Below are positions 13,079 to 21,273 of a stretch of DNA of 43,796 nt, in pieces. The first letter of the stretch is position 1. The number at the start of each line of letters is the position of its first letter. Source of the DNA: a virus; IMG/VR virus record IMGVR_UViG_3300023500_000096, positions 1 to 43,796 of that record; one strand, 5' to 3'. The notes under the pieces are model-generated. The model worked only from the letters and a program-made list of their open reading frames with translations. It had not been told where the DNA came from and searched no databases. The translations under genes and the position numbers were made by a program.

Positions 13079-14853
13079 TGCCCCAGCTTCCCCCAATCCT
13101 CTTCGACCTAGAGACCGACGGCCTCCTAAACGATCTCACGACAGTCCACTGCTGGGCTGCTCAAGAGCCCGACGGGTCCTCCTCGATCTCTGGGACCCCC
13201 GGTTCCCTCTCCACCCTACTACCTCTCCTCAAGTCCCGCATCCGAATAGCCCATAACGGCATCGGGTTCGACGACCAAGCCATAGCTAAGATCACAGGTG
13301 AGATACTAGACCCTGGCATGGTCCGAGATACTCTGGTGATGTCCCGTCTGGCATGGCCGGACCTAAAGCATAGGGACCTAGCGAACCTCCGTAAACGCGC
13401 TAGACCCTACGGAATACCTAGGCACCTTATAGGTCGCCACAGTCTCGAAGCGTGGGGCTACAGGCTGCATGAGGCTAAGGGAGAATACGATGGCGGCTGG
13501 GAGTCCTACAACTCAGAGATGCTGGCGTACTGCAAGCAGGACGTAGTAGTCCTCCGTAAGCTCTGGGAGTTGCTACAGACCAAAGAACTCACCACACAGT
13601 CTGTGATACTGGAGCATCAGTTCCAGCATGAGATCGTGGCTATGATGGACGTAGGAGTTCGCTACGACCAAGATTCTGCCGACGAGCTGGAGAAGACTCT
13701 AGTGATTCGTAGGGCTGAGATAGACTCTGAGCTGTCTCGGATGGTTAGACCTTTCGTGGACATGCGACTGACCCCTAAGCGTAAGGAGATCCGCTGGAAG
13801 ATGACGCTGTTCAACGCAGGTAGCCCAGCGCATAGGGTCAGGCACTTCAAGGAGAACTACGGCTGGAAGCCTAATGAGTTCACTAAGACCGGAGGGGTCA
13901 AGATGGACTCTGAGGTTCTGGAGTCTCTGACTTACCCTGAGGCTGCTGCGTTGTCTGAGCGCGCTAAGATCACAAAGATCCTAGGGTACTTGGGGACTGG
14001 GAAGCTACCGTGGCGCGACTGTGTTGAGGAGGACGGTAGGATCAGGGGGTTCGTGAATCACTTAGGTACGGTGACGTCCCGGTGTTCTCACAGCCGCCCT
14101 AACCTCGGGAACATCCCGAAGACTGGTGAGCTGGGACAGGCTTGTCGTGCCCTCTTCTTGCCTAGAGAGGGCTGGGATATGGTAGGCGTGGACGCCTCTG
14201 GGCTGGAGCTGAGGGCGCTAGCTAACCGATTGTGCCCCTACGACGGTGGGGCGTATGCTGACGTTATCCTTAGTGGTGACATCCACACGGCTAACCAGAA
14301 GGCCGCTGGGCTAGATACTAGGGATCAGGCTAAGACATTCATCTATGCTTGGCTGTACGGAGCGGGCTCTGAGAAGATCGGGAGTATCGTAGGTAAGGGC
14401 GCCTCCGCTGGTAAGGCGTTGAAGTCTAGGTTCCTCAAGAACACTCCAGGAGTAGGGGAGTGGATTGAAGACGTAAAGGCTCAGGCGAAGTCTGGATATG
14501 TGGTGGCCCTTGATGGACGCAGAGTTCCTATACCCACTCGTAAGGACGATGAGACCGGAGAGTGGAAGCTACTGGAGTACGTCGCTCCCAACTATCAGCT
14601 CCAAGCGGACGGGGCAGTCATTATGAAGTTGTCCACAGTTCTAGCGAATAGGGCTGTACGGGACCTGGGGATTCGAGCTAGGCTGATGCTTAGCGTCCAT
14701 GATGAACTCCAATTCGAGTGCCATCCAGACGATACAGGTAGGCTTGTGGGGGCGTTGCCCACTTGCATAACGAGGGCTGGGCAGGAACTTGGAGTCCTTG
14801 TCCCACTAGACGGAGAGGCTAAGTATGGAAGAAACTGGAAAGAGACCCACTAG
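13078..14853 (+). CDS. Family A DNA polymerase, T7 gp5-like
   Basis: A 591-residue protein with both activities. 3'-5' exonuclease: Exo I FDLETDG (Asp10, Glu12), Exo II AHNGIGFDDQ (about 58-67), Exo III YCKQDVVVL (Tyr151, Asp155). Polymerase: motif A GVDASGLELR (Asp372), motif B helix RDQAKTFIYAWLYG with Arg415, Lys419, Tyr423 and Tyr427 at the spacing of T7 Arg518, Lys522, Tyr526 and Tyr530, and motif C SVHDELQFEC (His541, Asp542). It is about 110 residues shorter than T7 gp5, and the thumb region is short, so the thioredoxin-binding insertion is probably missing; another processivity factor may be used (see the clamp-like gene at 41523). Confidence 0.97.
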   Translation: MPQLPPILFDLETDGLLNDLTTVHCWAAQEPDGSSSISGTPGSLSTLLPLLKSRIRIAHNGIGFDDQAIAKITGEILDPGMVRDTLVMSRLAWPDLKHRDLANLRKRARPYGIPRHLIGRHSLEAWGYRLHEAKGEYDGGWESYNSEMLAYCKQDVVVLRKLWELLQTKELTTQSVILEHQFQHEIVAMMDVGVRYDQDSADELEKTLVIRRAEIDSELSRMVRPFVDMRLTPKRKEIRWKMTLFNAGSPAHRVRHFKENYGWKPNEFTKTGGVKMDSEVLESLTYPEAAALSERAKITKILGYLGTGKLPWRDCVEEDGRIRGFVNHLGTVTSRCSHSRPNLGNIPKTGELGQACRALFLPREGWDMVGVDASGLELRALANRLCPYDGGAYADVILSGDIHTANQKAAGLDTRDQAKTFIYAWLYGAGSEKIGSIVGKGASAGKALKSRFLKNTPGVGEWIEDVKAQAKSGYVVALDGRRVPIPTRKDDETGEWKLLEYVAPNYQLQADGAVIMKLSTVLANRAVRDLGIRARLMLSVHDELQFECHPDDTGRLVGALPTCITRAGQELGVLVPLDGEAKYGRNWKETH

Positions 14854-15055
14854 GCAGGCTTGTGTGGATTGTGAGAACTTCAGACCTTCCGTATACGCAC
14901 GCGCAGATGTATGCTCGGCCATTATGCACGCATCTTTAGATGTTTGGGACCCGGTTCGTGGAGATATAGAGCTACCGCCTGTTCATAAACTATGTATCAC
15001 AGTCCGTAGAGAAACCGGCGACACATGCCCAGAATTCAAGGAGACCCCAAAATGA
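14825..15055 (+). CDS. Cys-rich small protein between polymerase and exonuclease
   Basis: A 76-residue protein overlapping the polymerase end by 29 bases and the exonuclease start by the ATGA type (4 bases). Cys residues occur in ACVDCENF, ADVCSAIM, HKLCITV and DTCPEF, enough for one zinc site. It belongs to the same loose group of phage Cys-rich modules as the gene at 5690. No catalytic motif is seen. Confidence 0.6.
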   Translation: MEETGKRPTRQACVDCENFRPSVYARADVCSAIMHASLDVWDPVRGDIELPPVHKLCITVRRETGDTCPEFKETPK

Positions 15056-15846
15056 CTAAGACAACCCTACTCGTAGACGGAGACTGGCTGTGCTTCAAAT
15101 GCTCTACAGCCGTAGAGACTGTAGTACAATGGGAGGAGGACGTATGGACTCTAACCTCCAATGCCTCCGAAGCATTCAGCATGGCCGCTAATATCCTAGA
15201 GCGTTCAGCAGACCGCGCCAAGAACCAGTTCGCTACCCGCCTCTGCGAGACCCGCATACTCTTCTCGGACCCTAGCGGACACTACTTCCGCCACGACATC
15301 CTCCCTACATACAAGGGGAACCGTAAGGGCAAGCGTAAGCCTGTGTGCTACAAGGCTCTGAGGTCCAAGCTAGAGGAAGAGTATTCCCCCGGGATCTACC
15401 CAGCCTTCGCTACAGCATCTAGCTGGGAGCCTAACTTAGAGGCTGATGATCTCATGGGAATCTACGCTACTTGCGGGTTCTACGCAAGCCCGGTGATCGT
15501 GACTATCGACAAGGACTTGGACACTGTACCAGGATGGCACTACAACCCGGACAAGGACAGTATCTACCAGGTAGATAGGGACACTGCGATTCGCAATAGG
15601 TTCAAGCAGGCTCTAATTGGGGATGCTACTGATGGGTACAAGGGGTGCCCTGGGGCGGGTAAGGTGAAGGCGGATAAGATCCTAGGCGATAGTCGGTTAC
15701 CTCTTGAGATGCTGGATCTGATGAACGAAGCCTTCGAATCCGCTGGGCTCACAGCAAGGGATGCTATGACTCAGCTCCGAGTAGCTCATATCCTCCAGCA
15801 CGAAGACTACGACTTCGAGACCGGGGAGGTGGAAGGATGGGCATAA
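15052..15846 (+). CDS. 5'-3' exonuclease, T7 gp6-like (FEN/PIN fold)
   Basis: A 264-residue protein from the ATG that overlaps the previous stop (ATGA). Conserved acidic motifs: LLVDGDWL near residue 8, ILFSDPSGHYFRHDILPTYK, NLEADDLMG, VTIDKDLDTVPG, and GDATDGYKGCPGAGKVKADK, the helix-hairpin-helix-like segment seen in T7 gp6. It removes RNA primers and makes single-stranded ends for recombination and concatemer formation in T7; the same role is inferred. Position after DNA polymerase matches T7. Confidence 0.92.
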   Translation: MTKTTLLVDGDWLCFKCSTAVETVVQWEEDVWTLTSNASEAFSMAANILERSADRAKNQFATRLCETRILFSDPSGHYFRHDILPTYKGNRKGKRKPVCYKALRSKLEEEYSPGIYPAFATASSWEPNLEADDLMGIYATCGFYASPVIVTIDKDLDTVPGWHYNPDKDSIYQVDRDTAIRNRFKQALIGDATDGYKGCPGAGKVKADKILGDSRLPLEMLDLMNEAFESAGLTARDAMTQLRVAHILQHEDYDFETGEVEGWA

Positions 15847-16169
15847 TGAACTCTAGTGAGTGCGTGGACTGTGAGGCCGACATTCCGAAAGGAACTTTTC
15901 GCTGCCCTGCATGTAAGGTGTTCTTCGCACAAGATCAGAAAAATCCTGTAGACTCCCCTCATCACTACAACACTGGGTCCATAGAGTGCTTCGAGGCTAT
16001 GGCAGCCCACTCCACCCCCGAGGACTTACGAGCCTACTGTCGTCTCAACGCCTTCAAGTACCTGTGGCGCTGTACCTACAAGGGTAAAGAGGTAGAGGAT
16101 CTAAAGAAGGCTGCGTGGTACATCGGCAAGTCAGTAGAGTCCCACGAATCAGAGGGATCGGGCAGCTAA
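15846..16169 (+). CDS. DUF3310 protein with N-terminal zinc ribbon (T7 gp1.7-like)
   Basis: A 107-residue protein. Residues about 5-27 hold CVDCEAD and CPACKVFF, a zinc ribbon. The rest, from PVDSPHHYNTGSIECFE through YLWRCTYKGKEVEDLKKAAWY, is the DUF3310 signature also found in T7 gp1.7, a nucleotide kinase. Start chosen at the TAATG overlap with the exonuclease stop; ATG 15837 would add three residues. The role in nucleotide metabolism is inferred from family. Confidence 0.8.
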   Translation: MNSSECVDCEADIPKGTFRCPACKVFFAQDQKNPVDSPHHYNTGSIECFEAMAAHSTPEDLRAYCRLNAFKYLWRCTYKGKEVEDLKKAAWYIGKSVESHESEGSGS

Positions 16170-16173
16170 GTAC

Positions 16174-16220
16174 CCACTAAATGCCCCTTAGTGGCACTGT
16201 AATTGGGGGATATGGCCCCC
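16174..16220 (+). promoter_or_regulatory. Two adjacent hairpins at the replication/structural boundary
   Basis: CCACTAA / TTAGTGG (16174-16180 with 16188-16194, 7-base loop) is followed by GGGGG / CCCCC (16205-16209 with 16216-16220, 6-base loop). They occupy the gap between the DUF3310 gene and the first gene of the head block. No T-run follows, so a transcript-processing site or weak terminator is more likely than a strong terminator. Confidence 0.5.
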
Positions 16221-16227
16221 GTAGCTG

Positions 16228-16401
16228 ATGAATTCTAAAGAGGTTCCGTACATACCACCCGTGGTCTTTGCGTACTTCGAGAGAATCTTTCCTACAGACG
16301 TTAGGAACTGCAAGGACCTCCGCGACCTGGATAAACTCCGGGGGAACGCGGAGGTCCTTGATCGTATGAAACTCCTTATTGAGCGGCAGCTAGCGGACTA
16401 A
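16228..16401 (+). CDS. Small conserved-type protein preceding the head genes
   Basis: A 57-residue protein. The start VPYIPPVVFAYFERIFP and a Leu/Arg-rich helical end (LDRMKLLIERQLAD) resemble short proteins found just upstream of the portal gene in many podophages; function unknown. The coding DNA contains a perfect 14-bp inverted repeat (16311-16324 with 16347-16360), so the mRNA can fold inside the gene. Confidence 0.6.
   Translation: MNSKEVPYIPPVVFAYFERIFPTDVRNCKDLRDLDKLRGNAEVLDRMKLLIERQLAD
16311..16360 (+). repeat. Perfect 14-bp inverted repeat inside a coding region
   Basis: CAAGGACCTCCGCG (16311-16324) is the exact reverse complement of 16347-16360, separated by 22 bases. It lies within the 57-residue gene upstream of the portal. 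It could be an RNase III-type processing site or a protein-binding site. Confidence 0.75.
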
Positions 16402-16403
16402 TC

Positions 16404-16592
16404 ATGTGTGGATCAGGCACTCCAAAGTTTCCGAAGATCCCCGAACCCCCGCCACCGCCACCCCCAGCCCCAACTCCCGGAGCCCAGCGTATCTTTGCAC
16501 CTAAGGGGCAGAAGCAGTCTAAGCGATCCTCGCGTCGTCGAGGTTCTTCCCGTCTCCGCCTCCCTCTACAGAACGTAAACATTCCTAAGTAA
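16404..16592 (+). CDS. Pro-rich small virion assembly protein, T7 gp7.3-like
   Basis: A 62-residue protein: MCGSGTPKFPKIP, a run of seven prolines, then a Lys/Arg-rich segment and RRGSSRLRLPLQNVNIPK. The basic, RxG-S-L-R-type ending followed by a short tail resembles the C terminus of T7 gp7.3 and relatives, which sit directly before the portal gene. The stop overlaps the portal ATG (TAATG). Confidence 0.6.
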   Translation: MCGSGTPKFPKIPEPPPPPPPAPTPGAQRIFAPKGQKQSKRSSRRRGSSRLRLPLQNVNIPK

Positions 16593-18124
16593 TGCCCTCA
16601 GCCAAGGATCGGTACGAGCAACTAAAGCCCCTCCGATCTCAGGCGCTCTATGCAGCCGAGAAGGCTGCGGCACTTACTATCGTCACAGCGGTCCCTGAGT
16701 TCCAGGAGGACTCGGACAGGTCGAACACGGGAAGGGAGAGGCTGCCCGCTCCTTACCAGATGGTAGGCGCTGAGGGCGTCAACAACCTGTCCTCTAAGAT
16801 CACCCTAGCTTGGCTTCCCCCTAGCCAGTCGTTCGTTAGGCTCAAGGTGTCCGACGCGGACCTAGAGGCCGCTGGTGAGAGCGTGCGGGTGGAGATTGAG
16901 GCTGACCTGCTAACTGTAGAGCGCGCCGTTATGGATGACGTAGAGGTGCGTAAGGCCCGCCCTGTCTTCCACGAAGCTATCAAGCACCTACTGATGGCTG
17001 GGAATGCTTGTATGTCCCTGATCCCTGGGAAGTCTATGCGGCTCTACCCGCTCTCCAGTTACGTCACGGTCTGGGACGAGGAGAACAACCTGATTGAGCT
17101 GGTGATTGAGGAGCGCCTGACCTGGGCTACCCTTCCTGCGGACCTAGTTCCCAAGCTCAGCGTAGTGGAACCTGGGGAGCACAAGCCGGACGACACTGTG
17201 CTTCTTCATACCTGGGCTGTCCGTGCCGGCGGGAAGTTCAAGACTCACCAGGAGGTGGGCAACTCAGGTCTAGTAGTTGAGAACTCAGAAGCCTCCTACG
17301 ACATCGACACCTTCCCATACTTCCCGGCCCGCTGGGCTATCTCGTCTACCCATCCCTATGGGTTCGGGCTGATCGAGGAGTACCAGGGAGCATTAGAACA
17401 ACTGGAGGGGCTGACACAGGCTATCTCAGAGGGCGTAGCTGCGTCCGTGAAGGTGGTCTTCCTCGTCAACCCCAACGGCACTACCCGTGCTGATGAGCTG
17501 GCTCGCACCGAGAATGGTGGGTTTGCAGAGGGCTCAGAGGAGGATGTGTCAGTCCTCCAGGTACAGAAACAAGCGGATCTCTCGGTAGCTGCGGCCACCC
17601 GCGACGAACTGAAACGCGACCTGTCCCGTGTATTCTTGCTGAACTCAGCAGTCACACGGAACGCCGAACGTGTCACAGCAGAGGAGATCCGCCTCTTACA
17701 GCTAGAGCTAGATACAGCTCTCGGTGGCGTATTTGCCTCCCTAGGTCAGACCTTCTCACTGTGGTTAGTCCGCGTGATTATGAAGGACCTGGCTAAGCGG
17801 AAGCAGATCCCGAACCTCTCGAAGATCGTCAAGCCTACTATCGTCACGGGTATCGAGGCCCTAGGTCGCGGGCATGAAGTCAACCGTCTGGCCCAAGCTA
17901 TTGGGCTTCTCACGCAGCTAGGTGTCCCTCTGGACCAAGCGGGTCTCAAGATCCCTGAGGTCTCTAAGGCTGTTCTGGTAGGAAGCGGGGTGGATATCAA
18001 GGACATCCTAATGACCCCAGAAGAACTTCAAGCCCAGCAGCAGCAGCTCCAGCAGCAGCAGCTCATTGACTCTGTGGGGTCGGACGTAGTGCGCGCCTCA
18101 GCTCAGCAGGCGCCTCAAGGCTAG
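16592..18124 (+). CDS. Portal (head-tail connector) protein, T7 gp8-like
   Basis: A 510-residue protein (T7 gp8 536). The N-terminal RLPAPYQMVGAEGVNNLSSK followed by WLPPSQSFVRLKV is the family signature of podophage connectors (VGARGVNNLASK and FPPNxPFFRL types). It ends in a Gln-rich stretch (near 465-480) as many connectors do. It forms the dodecameric DNA channel at one vertex and starts the head assembly block. Confidence 0.95.
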   Translation: MPSAKDRYEQLKPLRSQALYAAEKAAALTIVTAVPEFQEDSDRSNTGRERLPAPYQMVGAEGVNNLSSKITLAWLPPSQSFVRLKVSDADLEAAGESVRVEIEADLLTVERAVMDDVEVRKARPVFHEAIKHLLMAGNACMSLIPGKSMRLYPLSSYVTVWDEENNLIELVIEERLTWATLPADLVPKLSVVEPGEHKPDDTVLLHTWAVRAGGKFKTHQEVGNSGLVVENSEASYDIDTFPYFPARWAISSTHPYGFGLIEEYQGALEQLEGLTQAISEGVAASVKVVFLVNPNGTTRADELARTENGGFAEGSEEDVSVLQVQKQADLSVAAATRDELKRDLSRVFLLNSAVTRNAERVTAEEIRLLQLELDTALGGVFASLGQTFSLWLVRVIMKDLAKRKQIPNLSKIVKPTIVTGIEALGRGHEVNRLAQAIGLLTQLGVPLDQAGLKIPEVSKAVLVGSGVDIKDILMTPEELQAQQQQLQQQQLIDSVGSDVVRASAQQAPQG

Positions 18125-18487
18125 ATGAAGATCCTAGGGTTCTGGGCATTATATTGCCTACTAACCCTGTCATCCTGCGTAGCTACAGCGACCCAACTGA
18201 ATTCGGCACGACAGGAGGCCGCTCAGGGGCATATCTCTATACTGGAGGTACTAAAGGGCGCGGAGACATCTAATGCTCTTAGAGAGCAGTACAGAGAGTC
18301 TGAGAGGATACAGCAGGAATCGCAGGATCAGAGCACACTAGAGGACGCCCTCACGGGCCTTCTAAGCGCCTTAGGGCTCGGTGGGGCTGTAGCGGTCTCC
18401 CGGCTACTTAGTGGCTCTAAGCCTCGACTGAACGAACACGCCTCCCGCTTGAGTAAGCTGGAGAAAACCTTGGAGAAGAGTAAATAA
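18125..18487 (+). CDS. Predicted lipoprotein within the head block
   Basis: A 120-residue protein starting directly after the portal stop and overlapping the scaffold ATG by one base. The N terminus is a signal peptide with lipobox LSSC (FWALYCLLTLSSCVATA), predicting lipidation at Cys18. It continues with a polar helical region and a Gly/Ala/Leu-rich segment (LTGLLSALGLGGAVAVSRLL) that could be a second membrane helix, then a basic tail. Such a protein between portal and scaffold is not part of the T7 plan. Candidate roles are a spanin-like lysis lipoprotein or superinfection exclusion; neither is proven. Confidence 0.75.
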   Translation: MKILGFWALYCLLTLSSCVATATQLNSARQEAAQGHISILEVLKGAETSNALREQYRESERIQQESQDQSTLEDALTGLLSALGLGGAVAVSRLLSGSKPRLNEHASRLSKLEKTLEKSK

Positions 18488-19209
18488 TGGTAGACACATA
18501 CGAAGCCCCGGGTGACGCTGCTACAGACCCCGAGCCACAGCAAGCCCCTACGACCCCCACGACCCCCAGCCTCCCTGATGACGCTAGCGCCCTAGGCGGC
18601 TATGAGTCTGTAGAGGCTATGGCATCTGCGCTGGCCTCAGCGGAGCAGAAGATCACCGAGCTGGGTCAGGCCGCTGGAGCCCCTGTAGGTTCTGTAGAAG
18701 AGCTGTTCGCACAGGCGGTACAGGAGCACGCAGCCGGAGGGCAGGTAACAGAGGCTACGTCAGCCGCGCTGGAGAAGGCTGGTATCTCAAAGACCATGCA
18801 AAACCAAGCGGTAGCAGACCGTACCGCAGCAGCTCAGATGCGAGAGCAGAGCGTTCTCGGATGGTTCGGCGGCGAGGAAGGCTACAAGGAGTTCGAGCAA
18901 TGGGTCCCTGGGAACATGGAGCCCGCTGAGATCAAGGCGGTCAACTCCATGCTTGATGGAGTCTACGCTGGTGATGATGCTACTCAAGCTAAGCTGGTGG
19001 TGTCTGGGCTTATGGCACGCTTCAAGGGCGGCGAGGCTCGCGTAGTATCTGGAGTTCCCAATCTGACCCAAGGTGGTCCTAAGCCATTTGCGAACAAGTG
19101 GGAGGCTATGAAGATCATCCAGTCCCAAGAGTACAAGTCGGGAGACCGTCACGTACACGCGGATTACCAGAAGCGTCTGGCGGCCTCCGAACCCGGACTG
19201 TTCTCCTAG
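18487..19209 (+). CDS. Capsid scaffolding protein, T7 gp9-like
   Basis: A 240-residue acidic protein between connector and capsid, as in T7. The N terminus is rich in Pro, Thr and Asp (disordered), the centre is helical (SVEAMASALASAEQKITELG), and GWFGGEEGYKEFEQWVPGN and MKIIQSQEYKSGDRHVHADY resemble the conserved C-terminal half of gp9-type scaffolds. It guides procapsid assembly and is absent from the mature virion. Confidence 0.88.
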   Translation: MVDTYEAPGDAATDPEPQQAPTTPTTPSLPDDASALGGYESVEAMASALASAEQKITELGQAAGAPVGSVEELFAQAVQEHAAGGQVTEATSAALEKAGISKTMQNQAVADRTAAAQMREQSVLGWFGGEEGYKEFEQWVPGNMEPAEIKAVNSMLDGVYAGDDATQAKLVVSGLMARFKGGEARVVSGVPNLTQGGPKPFANKWEAMKIIQSQEYKSGDRHVHADYQKRLAASEPGLFS

Positions 19210-19212
19210 TAC

Positions 19213-19590
19213 ATGAAGAAACTTACGAAAGCTGTGGCCATCGCGGTACTCACCTTCTCCATCGGAACCGCCTGTCTGCTGACGGGCGAGGGTGGGATGA
19301 CCCCTGAGCGTGCGCACGCCGAGGTGGTCCTAGCTGTCCAAGACCTTGAGGACGCTGCTGCTGCGTTCCCAGAGGAAGCTGTGCTCGCCAAGATCCTAGA
19401 GGCTTCTAAGGTCCTAGAAGTCTCCTTGGCTGCCTATGCTAGTGAAGGAGGTGATCCGTCTACTGTCCTCGCGGCTCTTACGGTCGTGGAGACCCTTGCA
19501 GATTCTTATCGGGACGCCGAGGACTTGAAGGTCTACGTGTTACTTGTGGACATGACAGTCCGCAGAGTACGTGCAGGACTCACAGAGTAG
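19213..19590 (+). CDS. Predicted lipoprotein between scaffold and capsid
   Basis: A 125-residue protein three bases after the scaffold stop. Signal peptide MKKLTKAVAIAVLTFSIGTA with Cys21 in IGTAC fits a lipobox. The mature part is almost all alpha-helical (AEVVLAVQDLEDAAAAF, AKILEASKVLEVSLAAY, VVETLADSYRDAEDL). It is the second lipoprotein flanking the scaffold gene and is unrelated in sequence to the first. It is expected to be expressed with the late head genes; function unknown. Confidence 0.75.
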   Translation: MKKLTKAVAIAVLTFSIGTACLLTGEGGMTPERAHAEVVLAVQDLEDAAAAFPEEAVLAKILEASKVLEVSLAAYASEGGDPSTVLAALTVVETLADSYRDAEDLKVYVLLVDMTVRRVRAGLTE

Positions 19591-19827
19591 TTAGCCAACT
19601 GGGCTGACCAATCGGGGTAGGCGGGCATTTGGCCCGTCCCCCACCCTTACACCGTATGGAGCGGTTTGTACTCCAATATTTGCTGTATCTAGCTTGTACC
19701 CATCTTAGGTCTAGGCCGGGCTCCCCATGAGGGAGGACTATCCCGAAGACTGTGGGCTTATGTATGGAAAGCTGAGTGAGGCGCTGGGCGTGAGCCCAAT
19801 CTCTAATCCACTTTTCAACATAATCTA
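19591..19827 (+). promoter_or_regulatory. 237-bp structured leader before the major capsid gene
   Basis: No gene is seen. Several hairpins are visible: CGGGC-ATTTG-GCCCG (19622-19636) followed by TCCCCC, TGGAG / CTCCA around 19657-19675, and TGGGC-GTGA-GCCCA near 19787-19800. T7 has promoter phi10 and an efficient leader at this place. No sequence matching the conserved elements at 36.2 and 40.45 kb was found, so a promoter is only inferred from position. Confidence 0.45.
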
Positions 19828-20874
19828 ATGCCTATTATTACTTCACTGACCCGCTCGGGTCAAAATAACGGCTCGACCGCAGATGATCGGGCTAACTTTC
19901 TTGAGCTAGCCGCTGGCGAAGTTCAAGTCGCTTGGGAAGAAGCCCAAGTAATGAAGGGTCTGCATACGATGCGGACCATCACCGAGGGCAAGTCTGCCCG
20001 ATTCCCTATCATGGGTCAGGGCAAGAGCCAGTACCACAAGGTAGGTAACGACCTATTCTTGGATAGCAACTCCGACTCTAAGTCAGAACTCGGAACCATC
20101 CTTCACTCCGAGCAGATCATCTCGATTGACGACATGCTCATCTCTAATGTGTTCATTCCTGACATTGACGAGTTGCAACTGCACTATGACGTCCGTGGTC
20201 CCTACACGACTGAACTCGGCCGGCAGCTCGCCTATGCGTTCGATAAAGCTACGATGCGTACTGTGGTGGCTGCGGCTCGATCCACTAACCCGCTTAGTGA
20301 GCGCCCCGCTGGTGGTGCTGTACTGGATGCCGACTTCCTCACTAATGGAGCTAGTGCTGTAGACACGATCTACGCATTGGCCCAGAAGATGGACGAGGCG
20401 TATATTCCTACTATGGGGCGTCACATCATTGTTACCCCAGGTGTCTACTACAATCTCGTCAAGCAGACGGACCTTGTGAACAAGGACATCACTAGCGGAA
20501 GTAATGGTGACTTCGCTAAGGGCATTGTGTACGAGTGTGCGGGCATCAAGATCCACATGAGTGCACACTTTGCGCTGTTCGTTGGTTATGACGAGAGTAC
20601 GACCACGGCGAATGATTCTACGTTCCCTGGAGTGTCTGCGTCCCACGTTCAGAACGACGTATTCGGTGGCTCTGGTACAGGCTACGGCGGCAACTTCGCT
20701 AGCACCGCAGCCATCTGCTTCCATGAGTCGGCTATCGGCACTGTGAAGCTCCTGGACCTCAAGATGGAATCCGAGTACGTCATCAACCGTCAAGGTACGC
20801 TGATGCTCGCTAAGTACGCTATGGGCCACGGTATCCTCCGTCCCGAAGCGGCCTTTGAAGTTACCATCGCTTAG
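19828..20874 (+). CDS. Major capsid protein, T7 gp10-like
   Basis: A 348-residue protein (T7 gp10A 345). Regions matching the T7 fold: FLELAAGEVQVAWEEAQV, the TITEGKSARFPIMGQ block (T7 SISSGKSAQFPVLG), EQIISIDDMLISNVFIPDIDEL, and HYDVRGPYTTELGRQLAYA (T7 HYDVRSEYTSQLGESLA). It is HK97-fold and builds the head shell. It is followed closely by a strong hairpin terminator at 20889. Confidence 0.96.
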   Translation: MPIITSLTRSGQNNGSTADDRANFLELAAGEVQVAWEEAQVMKGLHTMRTITEGKSARFPIMGQGKSQYHKVGNDLFLDSNSDSKSELGTILHSEQIISIDDMLISNVFIPDIDELQLHYDVRGPYTTELGRQLAYAFDKATMRTVVAAARSTNPLSERPAGGAVLDADFLTNGASAVDTIYALAQKMDEAYIPTMGRHIIVTPGVYYNLVKQTDLVNKDITSGSNGDFAKGIVYECAGIKIHMSAHFALFVGYDESTTTANDSTFPGVSASHVQNDVFGGSGTGYGGNFASTAAICFHESAIGTVKLLDLKMESEYVINRQGTLMLAKYAMGHGILRPEAAFEVTIA

Positions 20875-20888
20875 GAACTCTCTCCCCT

Positions 20889-20919
20889 GGGGGCCTCAGA
20901 TTCGTTTGGGGTCCCCTTT
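20889..20919 (+). terminator. Terminator after capsid gene, similar to T7 T-phi
   Basis: GGGGGCCTC (20889-20897) pairs with GGGGTCCCC (20908-20916) over nine base pairs including two G-T pairs, with a 10-base loop and TTTG after it. The motif CCCCTGGGGGCCTC closely resembles the T7 late terminator, which also lies directly behind the capsid gene. It should make capsid transcripts more abundant than downstream ones. Confidence 0.85.
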
Positions 20920-20937
20920 GTCTCATACCAACTTACC

Positions 20938-21273
20938 ATGCCTAAGACCTGCAAGTGTGGCGAGCCCTGTACGTCCGAGAGGACGACCAGATGTAGTAGA
21001 TGTCAGCAGGCGTATAACTGGAACCGGAGATACGGGCTATCTCGGGATCAGTACAATCAAATGATGGAAGAGCAAGGCGGAGCCTGTGCTATCTGTCATA
21101 CTAAATCTAACGCGCTCTGTGTGGATCACTGCCACAATACGGGTGTGGTACGGGGCCTCATGTGTCGGGAGCATAACCTAATGCTCGGGTACGCTGAGGA
21201 CTCCATCAGCATTCTCATCTCAGCAGCTAACTATCTAAGGAAATCACAGAATGGCGACAGTAGCGACAACTAA
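20938..21273 (+). CDS. Recombination endonuclease VII-family HNH nuclease
   Basis: A 111-residue protein. The N-terminal half has zinc ligands (CKCGEPC, RCSRCQQAY). The C-terminal half is the endonuclease VII motif: CAICHTK, VDHCHNTGVVRGLMCREHNLMLGYAED. This family includes T4 gp49 and many free-standing HNH genes inserted in phage structural regions. Its place between the capsid terminator and the tail tube gene, where T7 has no gene, suggests a mobile (homing-type) insertion. It overlaps the next gene by 23 bases. Confidence 0.85.
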   Translation: MPKTCKCGEPCTSERTTRCSRCQQAYNWNRRYGLSRDQYNQMMEEQGGACAICHTKSNALCVDHCHNTGVVRGLMCREHNLMLGYAEDSISILISAANYLRKSQNGDSSDN

